This document shows positions 35,301 to 42,926 of a DNA stretch of 64,000 nt, piece after piece. The DNA comes from Bacillota bacterium. GTDB taxonomy: Bacteria > Bacillota > Clostridia > Acetivibrionales > JAEZXR01. Each line of letters starts with the position of its first letter. Position 1 is the first letter of the stretch. Under the pieces are notes generated by a model that saw nothing but the letters and a program-made list of their open reading frames with translations, did not search any database and was not told where the DNA came from. Made by a program: the position numbers and the translations under genes. Location of the stretch: assembly GCA_023419605.1 (NCBI GenBank), contig JAEZXR010000008.1, positions 1 through 64,000 on the forward strand. The letters are read 5' to 3'.

Positions 35301-35512
35301 TCCGGAACTTCTGCAAAGCTGAATTTCCAGCTGCCATTCAGGGATTGATAGTAGCAGGAGGCCTGCCTGTCTCCCTGCAAAGCTTCTTCAACAGTGGTAA
35401 AGGGCATTAAGGTGGCATGGGCATCCATACGGTTCACCTGGAATATTTCCGGGTTGTTATTCCATTCAGGATAGCCGTTCTCCGGCGGAATATAATTATA
35501 TTTCGGTAACAA
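32393..35512 (-). CDS. lacZ: GH2 beta-galactosidase
   Basis: 1039-aa glycoside hydrolase family 2 enzyme of full LacZ length, cytoplasmic (no signal peptide). Conserved features are V-P-G-H-W-Q-L-Q-G near residue 93, the acid/base glutamate in W-S-L-G-N-E-S (about residue 476), the nucleophile in C-E-Y-S-H-A-M-G-N (about 545) and the C-terminal Bgal small-chain domain with W-Y-G-K-G-P-H-E-S-Y. It cleaves terminal beta-galactosides such as lactose or galactan fragments. The start is TTG, with GGGAGGTG eight bases upstream. It probably processes sugars brought in by the LplABC importer, which faces the other way. Confidence 0.93.
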   Translation of the reverse strand: MLPKYNYIPPENGYPEWNNNPEIFQVNRMDAHATLMPFTTVEEALQGDRQASCYYQSLNGSWKFSFAEVPENRIRNFYETSYDCSHWKEIKVPGHWQLQGYDYPQYINVRYPWHGKEDILPPQVPVKYNPVGSYIRTFTLPESWKGQPVYISFQGVESAFYVWVNGDRVGYSEDSFTPAEFDITPYLIEGENKLAVEVYRWSDASWLEDQDFWRLSGIFRDVYLYSTPVHHIYDFSVHTDLDDDYENAQLKIKTKVVNYYRGKTGRMSVEAMLYDRDGKPVLSAPAITEVSIDGDYAREVQNSRLIEKPHKWSAEAPYLYTLVLSLKDENGTLIETESCKVGFRRFEIKDGLMKINGHRIVFRGVNRHEFDVEAGRAVTLEHMIKDIKLMKQYNINAVRTSHYPNHPQWYDLCDEYGLYVIDETNLETHGTWSYDRDSLDTAVPGSKPEWTGAVLDRCNSMLQRDKNHPSIIIWSLGNESYGGDNFIKMHDFLKAADPSRVIHYEGIFHFRRSEAASDIESQMYTRPADVEKYAKFHAAKPFILCEYSHAMGNSCGNLFKYWELFDKYPILQGGFIWDWIDQAIKTKTPDGREYFAYGGDFGDTPNDGNFCGNGLIFADRTVSPKIFEVKKCYESVKFEAEDLTTGQIRITNKFLFTNLREFDLVWSIAENGTPIAHGHSAADIEPGTAGMVTLPYAWPHTAAADAEFLLTVSLVLREATPWAEKGHEIAFEQYVLPVEKVQSPVTLQYPELTLEEAADRLLLHGPEFSVEFSTSSGDLISYRFRNVELLHAPFVPNFWRACTDNDRGNKLPERCGTWRNAGQNRKLTALFIEKQDSRATLRAEFILPTTTPSLCKVEYQVYGDGTIQVREELHPGEGLPEIPEVGMLVPLDGAFGNLAWYGKGPHESYWDRATGAKTGLYTGTAAEQLVPYLKPQECGNKTEVRWITLTNSEGIGIRISGQPTVEVNALPYTPLELEEADHAYKLPEYGKVVLRVNHRQMGIGGDDSWGAITHPEFTLYANRSYSYSFTLKGINIKTV

Positions 35513-35821
35513 TCAAAAACACCTCCCACGAGTTTGAACGTCTGTAACGCATGTTTATTATATCATTTGTTGATGCAGAGACCTATATCAATATTTGAAT
35601 GGAATATTAATATTTTAATATAAAGCCATAAGGTGCCGGTTTTAAGCAGAAAAAGAGAGCAAAAGCGATTGACAATTCACAGGAAATATACAGTATTTCC
35701 ACAAAGTTATACACAGAGTTATTAACATAATGTGGACAACTTTTCGAAAATTCAAAACTTATCAACAGGTACTTACTATTTTATGCAGTAAACGAGAAAA
35801 AATTGAGAAAAAATGTTTACA
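35513..35821. other. A/T-rich intergenic region with DnaA-box-like words
   Basis: No gene. Four near matches to the DnaA box TTATCCACA lie in about 70 bases: TTTCCACAA (35697), TTATACACA (35707), TGTGGACAA (35731, reverse strand) and TTATCAACA (35759). Each differs from consensus, and no replication gene is nearby. Confidence 0.35.
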
Positions 35822-35850
35822 TTGACAAGTTATAGTGTATATAATATTAT
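35822..35850 (+). promoter_or_regulatory. consensus promoter facing the toxin-like ORF
   Basis: TTGACA, 17-bp spacer, TATTAT, reading rightward into the 3' end of the leftward 44-aa ORF. It could produce an antisense RNA. Confidence 0.6.
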
Positions 35851-35857
35851 AGACATG

Positions 35858-35885
35858 ACAAAAGAGAGCTAATGCTCTCTTTTGT
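35858..35885 (-). terminator. hairpin at the 3' end of the toxin-like ORF
   Basis: ACAAAAGAGAGC-loop-GCTCTCTTTTGT; the TAG of the 44-aa ORF is in its loop side. On the minus strand it ends in TTTTG, fitting a terminator. Confidence 0.55.
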
Positions 35886-36003
35886 GTAGCGATTTTGAAC
35901 GTCTCTTTGGGGCGTTCTTTCTTTTTGCGTACAATAGAAGAATGGGTGAAAGAGCCACGACGATGCTGGAAATGCCTTTAATGATTTCAGCCAAAGTCTC
36001 CAT
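35869..36003 (-). CDS. small membrane peptide, type I toxin/holin-like
   Basis: 44-aa peptide with an excellent AAAGGAGG site seven bases before ATG. It has a short polar start, one membrane segment (I-S-S-I-V-V-A-L-S-P-I-L-L-L-Y) and a strongly basic tail (K-R-K-N-A-P-K-R-R-S-K). This is the layout of TxpA/BsrG-type and putative holin-like type I toxins of Firmicutes. A consensus promoter converges on its 3' end, matching the txpA/ratA plan in which an antisense RNA silences the toxin. Toxicity and antisense RNA are both inferred. Confidence 0.55.
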   Translation of the reverse strand: METLAEIIKGISSIVVALSPILLLYAKRKNAPKRRSKSLHKREH

Positions 36004-36172
36004 GGACACACCTCCTTTATGACGCATTTCTGCATCTCACCTCCAGGGAGTGACAATGGTGTGTTGACGTAAAACCGCTTGTATATATTTTACAACAAAT
36101 AGAAGAAATTTACAATAACCATTGATGAATTTCAATATTATTTCCTAAAAATTGGGAATGGGCTACTGTGTT

Positions 36173-36868
36173 TTATTTGTACAAGTCTGCCGCAAGGCTC
36201 TTTAAAATTGGCTCGTTTGTGACTTCGTAATGGGTGTCTTTCTTCACCATAGCGCCCTTGGAGCATAGCGTATTGAGCGTTCTTAAAAGATGCCTGTAAC
36301 TGGTGCCTAACAGCTCTGCTATTTGAGTCAGGTTTTCGTCAAACACCATTACACTTTTTCCATTGCCTTTAACAGTCACACCGGTTGCCAATATATAGCT
36401 GGCGATTCTGTTTTCAAGGGGGTAAAGCAGGTTGATGGAGCTGTTTTTGGAGCACCGGTTTAACTTTCCACCCAGGGAATCGCAAATAAACCGCAAAAAT
36501 TTAGCATCATCCAATAATAGTTCCCTAACCTTTTCCAAGGGGATGCCGATGCAATAGGTGTCCTCGATAATTTGGACATTTGAAGTGGCATTCTGTACCT
36601 TGATCATCTCCACATCTCCCAGCAGTTGAAGAGGGCCATAAAAGCATAGCAGCAGGGACTTTCCATTGCTTAGTGTAGTAAAAACCTTGGCTTTTCCTTC
36701 TACCAGGAAAAAGAGGTAATAAATACTTTCATCCTCCCTGCAAATATACTCATTTCTTTTAAATAGGAACAGCTCCATATAGGGCGTGATATCCTTATTG
36801 AAAAATTCTACAATATGATGCTTCGTTATATAGTTGTCCAGCATGGCAAGGTCATTTATTTTTTTCAT
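36173..36868 (-). CDS. Crp/Fnr-family regulator (YeiL-like)
   Basis: 231-aa transcription factor with an N-terminal cyclic-nucleotide-type sensor fold (E-G-K-A-K-V-F-T-T, then L-L-G-D-V-E-M) and a C-terminal winged helix (L-T-Q-I-A-E-L-L-G-T-S-Y-R-H-L-L-R-T-L). The sequence resembles the YeiL branch. It is divergent from the two YdcZ-type transporter genes, with a perfect 18-bp palindrome in between, so it probably controls them and itself. The effector is unknown; scattered cysteines do not form a clear Fe-S pattern. Confidence 0.85.
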   Translation of the reverse strand: MKKINDLAMLDNYITKHHIVEFFNKDITPYMELFLFKRNEYICREDESIYYLFFLVEGKAKVFTTLSNGKSLLLCFYGPLQLLGDVEMIKVQNATSNVQIIEDTYCIGIPLEKVRELLLDDAKFLRFICDSLGGKLNRCSKNSSINLLYPLENRIASYILATGVTVKGNGKSVMVFDENLTQIAELLGTSYRHLLRTLNTLCSKGAMVKKDTHYEVTNEPILKSLAADLYK

Positions 36869-36926
36869 AATCTTATCCTTTTTAGCTCATTCTATGGGTA
36901 ACGGACGCTAAAGTTTCTTTACTTTA

Positions 36927-36944
36927 CTATGACATATGTCATAG
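36927..36944. promoter_or_regulatory. Crp/Fnr-type operator
   Basis: Perfect 18-bp palindrome CTATGACATATGTCATAG (TGAC-N4-GTCA core) in the divergent region between the Crp/Fnr-type gene and the transporter pair. Confidence 0.7.
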
Positions 36945-36998
36945 CTGATTTCAACTATTCCATGGTAAATTATATACAAAGCATAAGGAGGGAATGCA

Positions 36999-37421
36999 AT
37001 GTATAATTTAATTTCAATTTTTATCGGTGGTTTAATTTCTATGATGATATTGCTCAATGGTGTCTTATCAAATGCCACCGGCAACTACACCTCCAGCATA
37101 ATCATTCATATGGTGGGCCTTTTTTCTATTATTGTGGTTCTTTTGCTGACGAAATCAAAATTTAAGCTTCAGAAAGGCATTCCATTGTACTTATATAGTG
37201 CAGGTGCTATCGGTGTTTTTACCGTTCTTTTTAACAATTTGAGCTTTGCAGCACTTGGAGTATCCATCCCCCTCGCGCTGGGGTTGCTGGGACAATCCCT
37301 TACATCCATCATCATTGACCATTTCGGTTTGCTGGAAATGAAGGTAATCAAATTTGAGAAAAAGAAAATCGTGGGCTTACTCATTATTTCTTTGGGAATT
37401 GTGGTAATGGCTGTTTTTTAA
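36999..37421 (+). CDS. YdcZ/DUF606 small membrane transporter, first half
   Basis: 140-aa protein with about five membrane helices, of the DUF606/YdcZ (DMT superfamily) type: G-A-I-G-V-F-T-V-L-F-N-N-L-S-F-A-A-L-G-V and L-G-L-L-G-Q-S-L. AAGGAGG precedes ATG. It pairs with the next gene, 13 bases downstream; such five-helix proteins commonly work as dual-topology or two-gene pairs. Substrate unknown. Likely regulated by the divergent Crp/Fnr-type protein. Confidence 0.82.
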   Translation: MYNLISIFIGGLISMMILLNGVLSNATGNYTSSIIIHMVGLFSIIVVLLLTKSKFKLQKGIPLYLYSAGAIGVFTVLFNNLSFAALGVSIPLALGLLGQSLTSIIIDHFGLLEMKVIKFEKKKIVGLLIISLGIVVMAVF

Positions 37422-37434
37422 AGGAGGGTTACGA

Positions 37435-37896
37435 ATGGTCATCTATATACTGATTTCAGTAGCAGCGGGTGTTTCCGTGGTAGTAGCAAGAACCATTAAT
37501 TCCAATCTGGCCAATAGGATTGGGACTTTCCAGGGGACTTTTTTTAACTATGTAGTAGGATTGATTTTCTCAGGTATATTCCTGATGGTTAGCAGGGAGG
37601 CGCTGGGAATGTCTGCCGTGACATTGAAATCAATACCCTGGTGGGCCTACCTGGGCGGCGCAACAGGTGTTGTAGTCGTTGGGTTATCCAACTATATCAC
37701 ACCGAAGATTTCTGCATTTTATTTAACACTGCTCCTTTTTCTGGGCCAGCTATTGGTAGGAATTGTTATCGATTATTTTACATTAGGGAAAGTTTCTGTT
37801 GGAAAGTTGATTGGAGGACTGTTAGTATTGGGCGGTCTGACATATAATTTAATAATCGATAAAAGCCAGGAGATGAAGGTTGCTTCCGAGGAGTAG
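37435..37896 (+). CDS. YdcZ/DUF606 small membrane transporter, second half
   Basis: 153-aa homologue of the preceding protein: five helices, N-S-N-L-A-N-R-I-G-T-F-Q-G-T-F-F-N-Y near residue 25, and G-G-A-T-G-V-V-V-V-G-L-S-N-Y. AAAGGAGG site. The heterodimer may export or import a small metabolite. No other clues. Confidence 0.82.
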   Translation: MVIYILISVAAGVSVVVARTINSNLANRIGTFQGTFFNYVVGLIFSGIFLMVSREALGMSAVTLKSIPWWAYLGGATGVVVVGLSNYITPKISAFYLTLLLFLGQLLVGIVIDYFTLGKVSVGKLIGGLLVLGGLTYNLIIDKSQEMKVASEE

Positions 37897-38034
37897 AGAA
37901 TAGCCGGGTATCCGGGAGTATGGCTCTATCAAAGGGAATTCTACGGTTTCCTGGCGAAGAATAAGGGGTGGCGGCATCTTGTTCCAAAATACCTATGTAT
38001 CCGTATAAAAAATTCATCGTTAGGAGGAGAAAAT

Positions 38035-38457
38035 ATGAATATAAGCATTCAATATGATTGTGTAAATATAGATTGGAATTACGTAGCGGAGACCCTAAAA
38101 AAAGTTGGAATGGCTTATTTTGAAGGAGAAGTGCATAAAAAGGCTTTTGAAAAAAGCCATACGGTTGTGTTTATCTTCGATGGTGACACACTGATTGGTT
38201 TTGGCCGTGCGATTTCGGACGGAGTCTACCAGGCTGCAATTTACGATGTAGCCATACTCCCCGAATATCAGGGTAAAGGAATCGGTAGAATGGTTGTAGA
38301 CAATATTGTAAGGCGTCTTCCGCAGTGCAATTTCATATTATATGTTTCACCGGGTAAAGAAACTTTTTATGAGAAGATGAACTTCAGAAAAATGAAGACA
38401 GGAATGGCGCTGTTTCTTAATGCCGAAGGGATGCAGGGAAGAGGATTCACGGAATGA
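38035..38457 (+). CDS. GNAT N-acetyltransferase
   Basis: 140-aa acetyl-CoA-dependent acetyltransferase with the motif A pyrophosphate loop V-A-I-L-P-E-Y-Q-G-K-G-I-G-R-M-V and a C-terminal F-Y-E-K-M-N-F-R. GGAGGAG precedes ATG. It is followed by a strong terminator. Substrate cannot be predicted. It may be a single-gene unit or cotranscribed with the transporters upstream. Confidence 0.9.
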   Translation: MNISIQYDCVNIDWNYVAETLKKVGMAYFEGEVHKKAFEKSHTVVFIFDGDTLIGFGRAISDGVYQAAIYDVAILPEYQGKGIGRMVVDNIVRRLPQCNFILYVSPGKETFYEKMNFRKMKTGMALFLNAEGMQGRGFTE

Positions 38458-38517
38458 ACAATTATGTGGCGATACCTTTCCTTTGGTAACATGATGTGTG
38501 CAAGAAACATAGTATGA

Positions 38518-38553
38518 AAAGAACTATAGCAATGTTTGCTATAGTTCTTTTCA
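38518..38553 (+). terminator. intrinsic terminator of the GNAT gene
   Basis: AAAAGAACTATAGCA-loop-TGCTATAGTTCTTTT, perfect stem. Confidence 0.85.
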
Positions 38554-38578
38554 TAAAGAGGATAAAGGGGTGCTAGTT

Positions 38579-39325
38579 GTGGACATTATTACACTTTTAC
38601 GAAAGTACTTACCTGCGGATGCAAAACTGGTTGCTGCCCAGTACCCACTCATTTCTACCCCAATTCAAACGGTAGACCTGGATAATGACGGACAAATGGA
38701 GATTATACTGGCGTATCAGTGGCAGGGGGCACCTTATTTACTTATTCTTAAAAGAGATAACAACCAATGGCGTGAGCTCGGTAGGATAAAAGGACCGGGA
38801 TACGGCGTCAATTACCTGGCATTGGCGGACATTACGGGTGATGGGAAAAAAGAAATCCTTATAGGGTGGCAGATCGGGGCAGCATGGAGCCGATTGGATA
38901 TCTATTCCGTGAGAAACAGCAGGCTGAAGAAAATTGTGTCCAAAGTGTATAGCAGGATTGAACTTATTCCGCCGGAAAATCATACCCCATATAGAGGTAC
39001 GTATATAGCATTGTGGAGTCATGTTACGGGAGAGGCTTACGATATTGAAGTGTACGGATGGAAGGGTAATGCATTGGTGCCGGCAGAAAATGTGTACCCT
39101 TATTACTTTAGAAAAGTAGTGCTGTACTATATGCAAAAGGTAAAGGAAATGCCGGGAGCAGCATTTTACTGGTACTACCTTGCGGATGCCCAAATCAAAG
39201 CAAGGATGCCCCAGGCGGCGTTATACTCCATTGACAGGGGAATGGCACTTCACCTGGAATACCCTTCAAAGGCGGACTTTCTCGCCCTCAGGAAAAAAGC
39301 GCTTGCGATGATACCATACTTGTAG
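38579..39325 (+). CDS. VCBS/FG-GAP-like repeat protein, unknown
   Basis: About 248 aa, no signal peptide. Two calcium-loop-like units (D-L-D-N-D-G-Q-M-E-I and D-I-T-G-D-G-K-K-E-I) resemble FG-GAP/VCBS propeller repeats. The C-terminal 70 residues look like a helical TPR-type tail (F-Y-W-Y-Y-L-A-D-A-Q-I-K-A). Start GTG 38579 has AAAGGGG eight bases upstream; GTG 38570 is too close. Repeat A copy 3 follows. Comparable proteins occur in Clostridia without assigned function. Confidence 0.65.
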   Translation: MDIITLLRKYLPADAKLVAAQYPLISTPIQTVDLDNDGQMEIILAYQWQGAPYLLILKRDNNQWRELGRIKGPGYGVNYLALADITGDGKKEILIGWQIGAAWSRLDIYSVRNSRLKKIVSKVYSRIELIPPENHTPYRGTYIALWSHVTGEAYDIEVYGWKGNALVPAENVYPYYFRKVVLYYMQKVKEMPGAAFYWYYLADAQIKARMPQAALYSIDRGMALHLEYPSKADFLALRKKALAMIPYL

Positions 39326-39377
39326 GATTTGGGATAGATAGACCTTGAAGCGATGGTTCCGATGGCTTTGCAGATAA

Positions 39378-39610
39378 CAATAACGGCCGGATATCCAACT
39401 TATTGATCCGGCCGTTACCCTGCCTCAGCTGAGCAGTTTTGATACTTGCTACTATTCAATTACACTTCCTCGTGCTTTCCCTAACCGTGGTCTTTATCCC
39501 ATCTTATGTCTTTGGCGGACTCAGTCCCTTCATTAGCATTTTCTTTAACCCTTAAGGATTGTACTATATTTCTACCCCAGTGTTTCAGCTTTAAACAAGA
39601 AACTTTTAAA
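39378..39610. repeat. dispersed repeat A, copy 3
   Basis: Matches copy 1 almost base for base in its first 60 bases (AACGGCCGGATATCCAACTT onward), then in CTTTCCCTAACCGTGGTCTT, GGACTCAGTCCCTTCATTAG and CTTAAGGATTGTACTATAT. The remaining gap to 39853 is A/T-rich with no supported gene. Confidence 0.75.
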
Positions 39611-39853
39611 TTTGCTATTTCCAACTACAAGTTATGGGAGATGGATAGAAAGAATCGGAAATGCTCACGAGGAGCCATTACGGTATTTTTATTCCATTCG
39701 TATACTCTTTAGGAATTACAGTTTATAAGCAGGATGCTATGGAGTATTTTTCTATAACAATTCTTTCTCTAACTACTCGACGTATTTGTATTGTAAAATA
39801 TTACTAAATAATGCTGAGTGCACTACGTATCTACTGAAAGGGAAAGGTTGATT

Positions 39854-40447
39854 ATGGAAGATATGAAATCGAATAACTATAAAAAGGCATTGCTTGTCAT
39901 TGATATCCAGGAGGACTATACCGGGACAACTGCGAAACCTCCATTCCCCTATAAAGACTCCGCGAGGTTGATTACAACCGTAAATAAACTCATTGAGGAG
40001 GCGTCCAAAAAGGATATCCTTATCCTATACATCCGTCAGGAATTTGATAGTTTTTCCGGAAAAGCATTTTCCAAACTTGTTGGACACGGAACTGCCATCA
40101 AAGGAAGGCCTGGAACCGAATTCGATAAGCGCATCAATATCGTATCCTGTCATTCCTTCACAAAGCCGATGCCGGACGCATTTACGAATCCCGAATTGGA
40201 AGTGTTTTTGAAGGAGCATGAAGTGAAGGAGCTGTATCTTGTGGGACTGGATGCTGCAGGTTGCGTCTATTTTACAGCGAAAGGTGCCCTGAAACGGGGG
40301 TACGGCGTTTCTATTATTAAAGAGGGTATAGTTTTACTCGCGGAAGAGAAATGGAATCGTCTTTTGGAGAAGTTTGAACTGGAGGGTATAAAGCCGATAA
40401 CGAGCCAGGAGTTTTCGGAAAATGGCGACCCTGAATCCAACTATTGA
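39854..40447 (+). CDS. isochorismatase-family cysteine hydrolase
   Basis: 197-aa hydrolase of the isochorismatase/nicotinamidase fold. The catalytic aspartate is in V-I-D-I-Q-E-D-Y, and the expected cysteine occurs in the V-G-L-D-A-A-G-C-V-Y-F-T-A stretch, preceded by a cis-peptide-like turn. Substrates in the family include nicotinamide, isochorismate, carbamates and ureides, so no single one can be assigned. ATG 39854 has AAAGG upstream. A bidirectional terminator separates it from the tRNA gene. Confidence 0.85.
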   Translation: MEDMKSNNYKKALLVIDIQEDYTGTTAKPPFPYKDSARLITTVNKLIEEASKKDILILYIRQEFDSFSGKAFSKLVGHGTAIKGRPGTEFDKRINIVSCHSFTKPMPDAFTNPELEVFLKEHEVKELYLVGLDAAGCVYFTAKGALKRGYGVSIIKEGIVLLAEEKWNRLLEKFELEGIKPITSQEFSENGDPESNY

Positions 40448-40452
40448 AATAA

Positions 40453-40489
40453 ATAAAGGGTTTGTGAAGTTTCACAAACCCTTTATTTT
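40453..40489. terminator. bidirectional terminator
   Basis: ATAAAGGGTTTGTGAA / TTCACAAACCCTTTAT with T tracts on both strands. It ends both the hydrolase gene and the convergent tRNA-Ser. Confidence 0.85.
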
Positions 40490-40579
40490 TGGCGGAGAGA
40501 GAGGGATTTGAACCCCCGGTGCACTTTCGTGCACAGCTGATTTCGAGTCAGCTACCTTCGGCCTCTCGGACATCTCTCC
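40490..40579 (-). tRNA. tRNA-Ser(CGA)
   Basis: 90 nt on the minus strand: acceptor arm GGAGAGA / TCTCTCC, discriminator G and encoded CCA, seven-base anticodon loop CTCGAAA (anticodon CGA, codon UCG), long variable arm (GTGCAC-GAAA-GTGCAC) and a T-loop containing GGTTCAAATCC. The long variable arm and G73 identify serine. Confidence 0.97.
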
Positions 40580-40645
40580 GTATTTTCAATGGAAAAGGTG
40601 ATTTTTCTACATCAGAGTAACTGATTTTTACACCTTACGTTTGAT

Positions 40646-40674
40646 ATCATAACAATCCGGCAACGTTTTGTCAA
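40646..40674 (-). promoter_or_regulatory. sigma-A promoter of tRNA-Ser
   Basis: Minus strand TTGACA (40669-40674), 17-bp spacer, TATGAT (40646-40651), about 65 bp upstream of the tRNA. Confidence 0.8.
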
Positions 40675-40768
40675 GAAGAGAAAAAAGGAAGGCATGTCAA
40701 GAACGGCTGCTGTTGAATCCAAGGTTTTCTTAACAAATAAAAAGCCTTTCCGGCACTTCGGTTATCGA

Positions 40769-41263
40769 TCAACGGTCAACAGGAGCAGCACATTCTCCAC
40801 CGCCGCGCAAAATTTCAACAGCATGCGATAGGACGGGAAGCACGATATGAAGACATTCCGTTGCTCCCTTTGGACTGCCGGGGAGGTTTATTATAAGTGT
40901 TGCCCCTCGAATGCCGGCAGCGGCACGGGAAAGCATGGCACGGTCGGTGATTTTGAGGCTTCCGGCGCGCATTGCTTCAGGAATACCCGGTGCATTCCGT
41001 TGGCACACCGCCATGGTAGCCTCCGGAGTCACATCTCTTGGTGAAAACCCTGTACCACCTGTTGTAAAAATGACGTCGCAGTCGAGGACATCCGCCATAT
41101 GAATCATTGTATCACTGAGCATTTGCATATCGTCGGGTAGAATTTCAGCAGCGAGTACCCGGGCACCGTACTCTTGCATGATCCGGGCAATGGCGGGACC
41201 GCTTTCGTCTGTACGCAGGCCCTTGTAACCCTTGTCAGAGGCAGTAATTATGCCTATCTTCAT
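40769..41263 (-). CDS. mogA: molybdopterin adenylyltransferase (MogA/MoaB)
   Basis: 164-aa MoCF-type enzyme that adenylylates molybdopterin before molybdate insertion. It shows T-T-G-G-T-G-F-S-P-R-D-V-T-P-E-A, S-R-A-A-A-G-I-R-G and L-P-G-S-P-K-G-A. AGGAGG precedes ATG. It faces away from moaA/moaC; the 227-bp gap between them is A/T-rich and probably holds two promoters. It serves the xanthine dehydrogenase encoded downstream. Confidence 0.93.
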   Translation of the reverse strand: MKIGIITASDKGYKGLRTDESGPAIARIMQEYGARVLAAEILPDDMQMLSDTMIHMADVLDCDVIFTTGGTGFSPRDVTPEATMAVCQRNAPGIPEAMRAGSLKITDRAMLSRAAAGIRGATLIINLPGSPKGATECLHIVLPVLSHAVEILRGGGECAAPVDR

Positions 41264-41490
41264 GATTTATTCCTCCAAAAAGTTGTTAACGGTATTATAC
41301 TAATATACGGTATAAAAAGCAATCTATATAATAGAATCCTGCAAATAGATACGCAAAATGGTTAAATATGATGCTTTAAAAGTTCGAACATTTCTGCTAC
41401 AATTGATTTTAAATCTCTTACCCCCATATACTACACCAGTATCTGTAAATTTAAAAACATCGGACAAACCACTCGAAAGGGGATCTGACT

Positions 41491-42447
41491 ATGGAGGATC
41501 GTCATGGAAGGAAAATTAGCTATCTCCGGATTTCTATAACCGATCTATGCAATTTACGGTGCAAGTATTGCAGACCGGAGAACGGCATTCGGAAAATTAA
41601 TCATGAAGATATTTTACGCATTGAAGAAATTGAGCAAATAGCAAAACACTTTGTGGCATTAGGTGTTGATAAAATAAGAATTACCGGCGGGGAGCCCCTT
41701 GTAAGAAAAGGAATATTGGCATTAACTGAAAAGTTGGGGAACCTTGAAAACCTGAAAGACTTTGCCATGACAACCAACGGGATCCTTTTGAAGGACTATG
41801 CAAAGCAATTGAAAAACGCCGGGCTTTCCAGGGTAAACATAAGTATTGATACTCTGGATGCAAGGAAATACTTTTCCATTACGAGGGGAGGAAATATCAG
41901 GAACGTGCTGGAAGGTATAGAGGAAGCAAAAAAAGCCGGGCTCTATCCGATAAAACTGAATGTGGTGCTTATAGGGGGATTTAATGATAATGAAGTAGAG
42001 GATTTTGTTAACCTTACAAGGAATGAAGAGATGGATGTCCGGTTTATTGAACTGATGCCCGTGGGGGAAGTTTGCAGCTGGTCGGAAGATAAGTTTATTT
42101 CCTTTACGGAAGTATTGAACAAAGTAAAAGAGTTAGAGCCGGTGCCAAATGAAGATATTTCTTCTCCGGCAGCCTATTACCGGTTACCCAACGCAAAGGG
42201 GAGGATAGGATTTATCAGCGCAAGGTCTTGCAAGTTTTGTCAATATTGTAACAGAGTCCGGTTAACTGCTGACGGAAGGTTAAAACCCTGTCTCCATTCA
42301 AACGAGGAAATTAATATAAAAGAGCCCTTGAGAAAAGGAGAAGATATAGAGAAAATGATTCGAAACGCAATATTTCAAAAACCCCAGGCCCATAAGTTGG
42401 AATACCGGCAATATGCCTATAGAAATATGGTAGAGATAGGAGGGTAA
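41491..42447 (+). CDS. moaA: GTP 3',8-cyclase
   Basis: 318-aa radical SAM enzyme for the first step of molybdopterin synthesis. The N-terminal SAM cluster is C-N-L-R-C-K-Y-C (about residues 19-26); the C-terminal second cluster is C-K-F-C...C in K-F-C-Q-Y-C-N-R-V-R-L-T-A-D-G-R-L-K-P-C. G-G-E-P binds SAM. Usual length. The final G-G stretch required in MoaA is partly kept at the C-terminus (I-G-G). It lies two bases before moaC. Confidence 0.95.
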   Translation: MEDRHGRKISYLRISITDLCNLRCKYCRPENGIRKINHEDILRIEEIEQIAKHFVALGVDKIRITGGEPLVRKGILALTEKLGNLENLKDFAMTTNGILLKDYAKQLKNAGLSRVNISIDTLDARKYFSITRGGNIRNVLEGIEEAKKAGLYPIKLNVVLIGGFNDNEVEDFVNLTRNEEMDVRFIELMPVGEVCSWSEDKFISFTEVLNKVKELEPVPNEDISSPAAYYRLPNAKGRIGFISARSCKFCQYCNRVRLTADGRLKPCLHSNEEINIKEPLRKGEDIEKMIRNAIFQKPQAHKLEYRQYAYRNMVEIGG

Positions 42448-42449
42448 AA

Positions 42450-42926
42450 ATGAAGTTTACGCATTTTAACGAAAACGGAAGAGCGCGCATGGTAGACGTA
42501 GGAGATAAAGAGGATACCAAGAGGATTGGAATCGCAAGAGGGACGATAAAAATGAGCAAGGAAACTATAGAGTTAATAAAGGAAGGACTGATAAAAAAAG
42601 GGGATGTTCTTTCCATTGCACAAGTGGGAGGCATTATGGGTGCAAAAAAAACCGGTGATATTATTCCCATGTGTCATAATATCAGTATCTCAGGGGCCAA
42701 TATAACCTTTGACATAAAGGATCAGGAAATACAAATTGAAGCCGAGGTTAAAACCATGGGGAAAACAGGGGTGGAAATGGAAGCTCTTACGGCCGTGTCC
42801 GTAGCAGCACTTACCATTTACGATATGTGCAAAGCTGTAGATAAAGAGATGACGATAGAAAATATACGTTTGGTAAAAAAGGTGGGCGGTAAGTCCGGCG
42901 AATATATAAGGGGGGAAGAGCAATGA
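42450..42926 (+). CDS. moaC: cyclic pyranopterin monophosphate synthase
   Basis: 158-aa MoaC that converts the MoaA product to cyclic pyranopterin monophosphate. Conserved segments are M-V-D-V-G-D-K, K-K-G-D-V-L-S-I-A-Q-V-G-G-I-M-G-A-K and P-M-C-H-N-I, plus the C-terminal V-x-K-x-G-G-K-S-G. Its stop overlaps the next gene's ATG (ATGA), so the proteins are made together. Confidence 0.95.
   Translation: MKFTHFNENGRARMVDVGDKEDTKRIGIARGTIKMSKETIELIKEGLIKKGDVLSIAQVGGIMGAKKTGDIIPMCHNISISGANITFDIKDQEIQIEAEVKTMGKTGVEMEALTAVSVAALTIYDMCKAVDKEMTIENIRLVKKVGGKSGEYIRGEEQ

Noticed and set aside
35697..35767. Replication origin
   Set aside because: Only imperfect DnaA boxes, and no dnaA, dnaN or rep gene nearby; kept only as a low-interest cluster.
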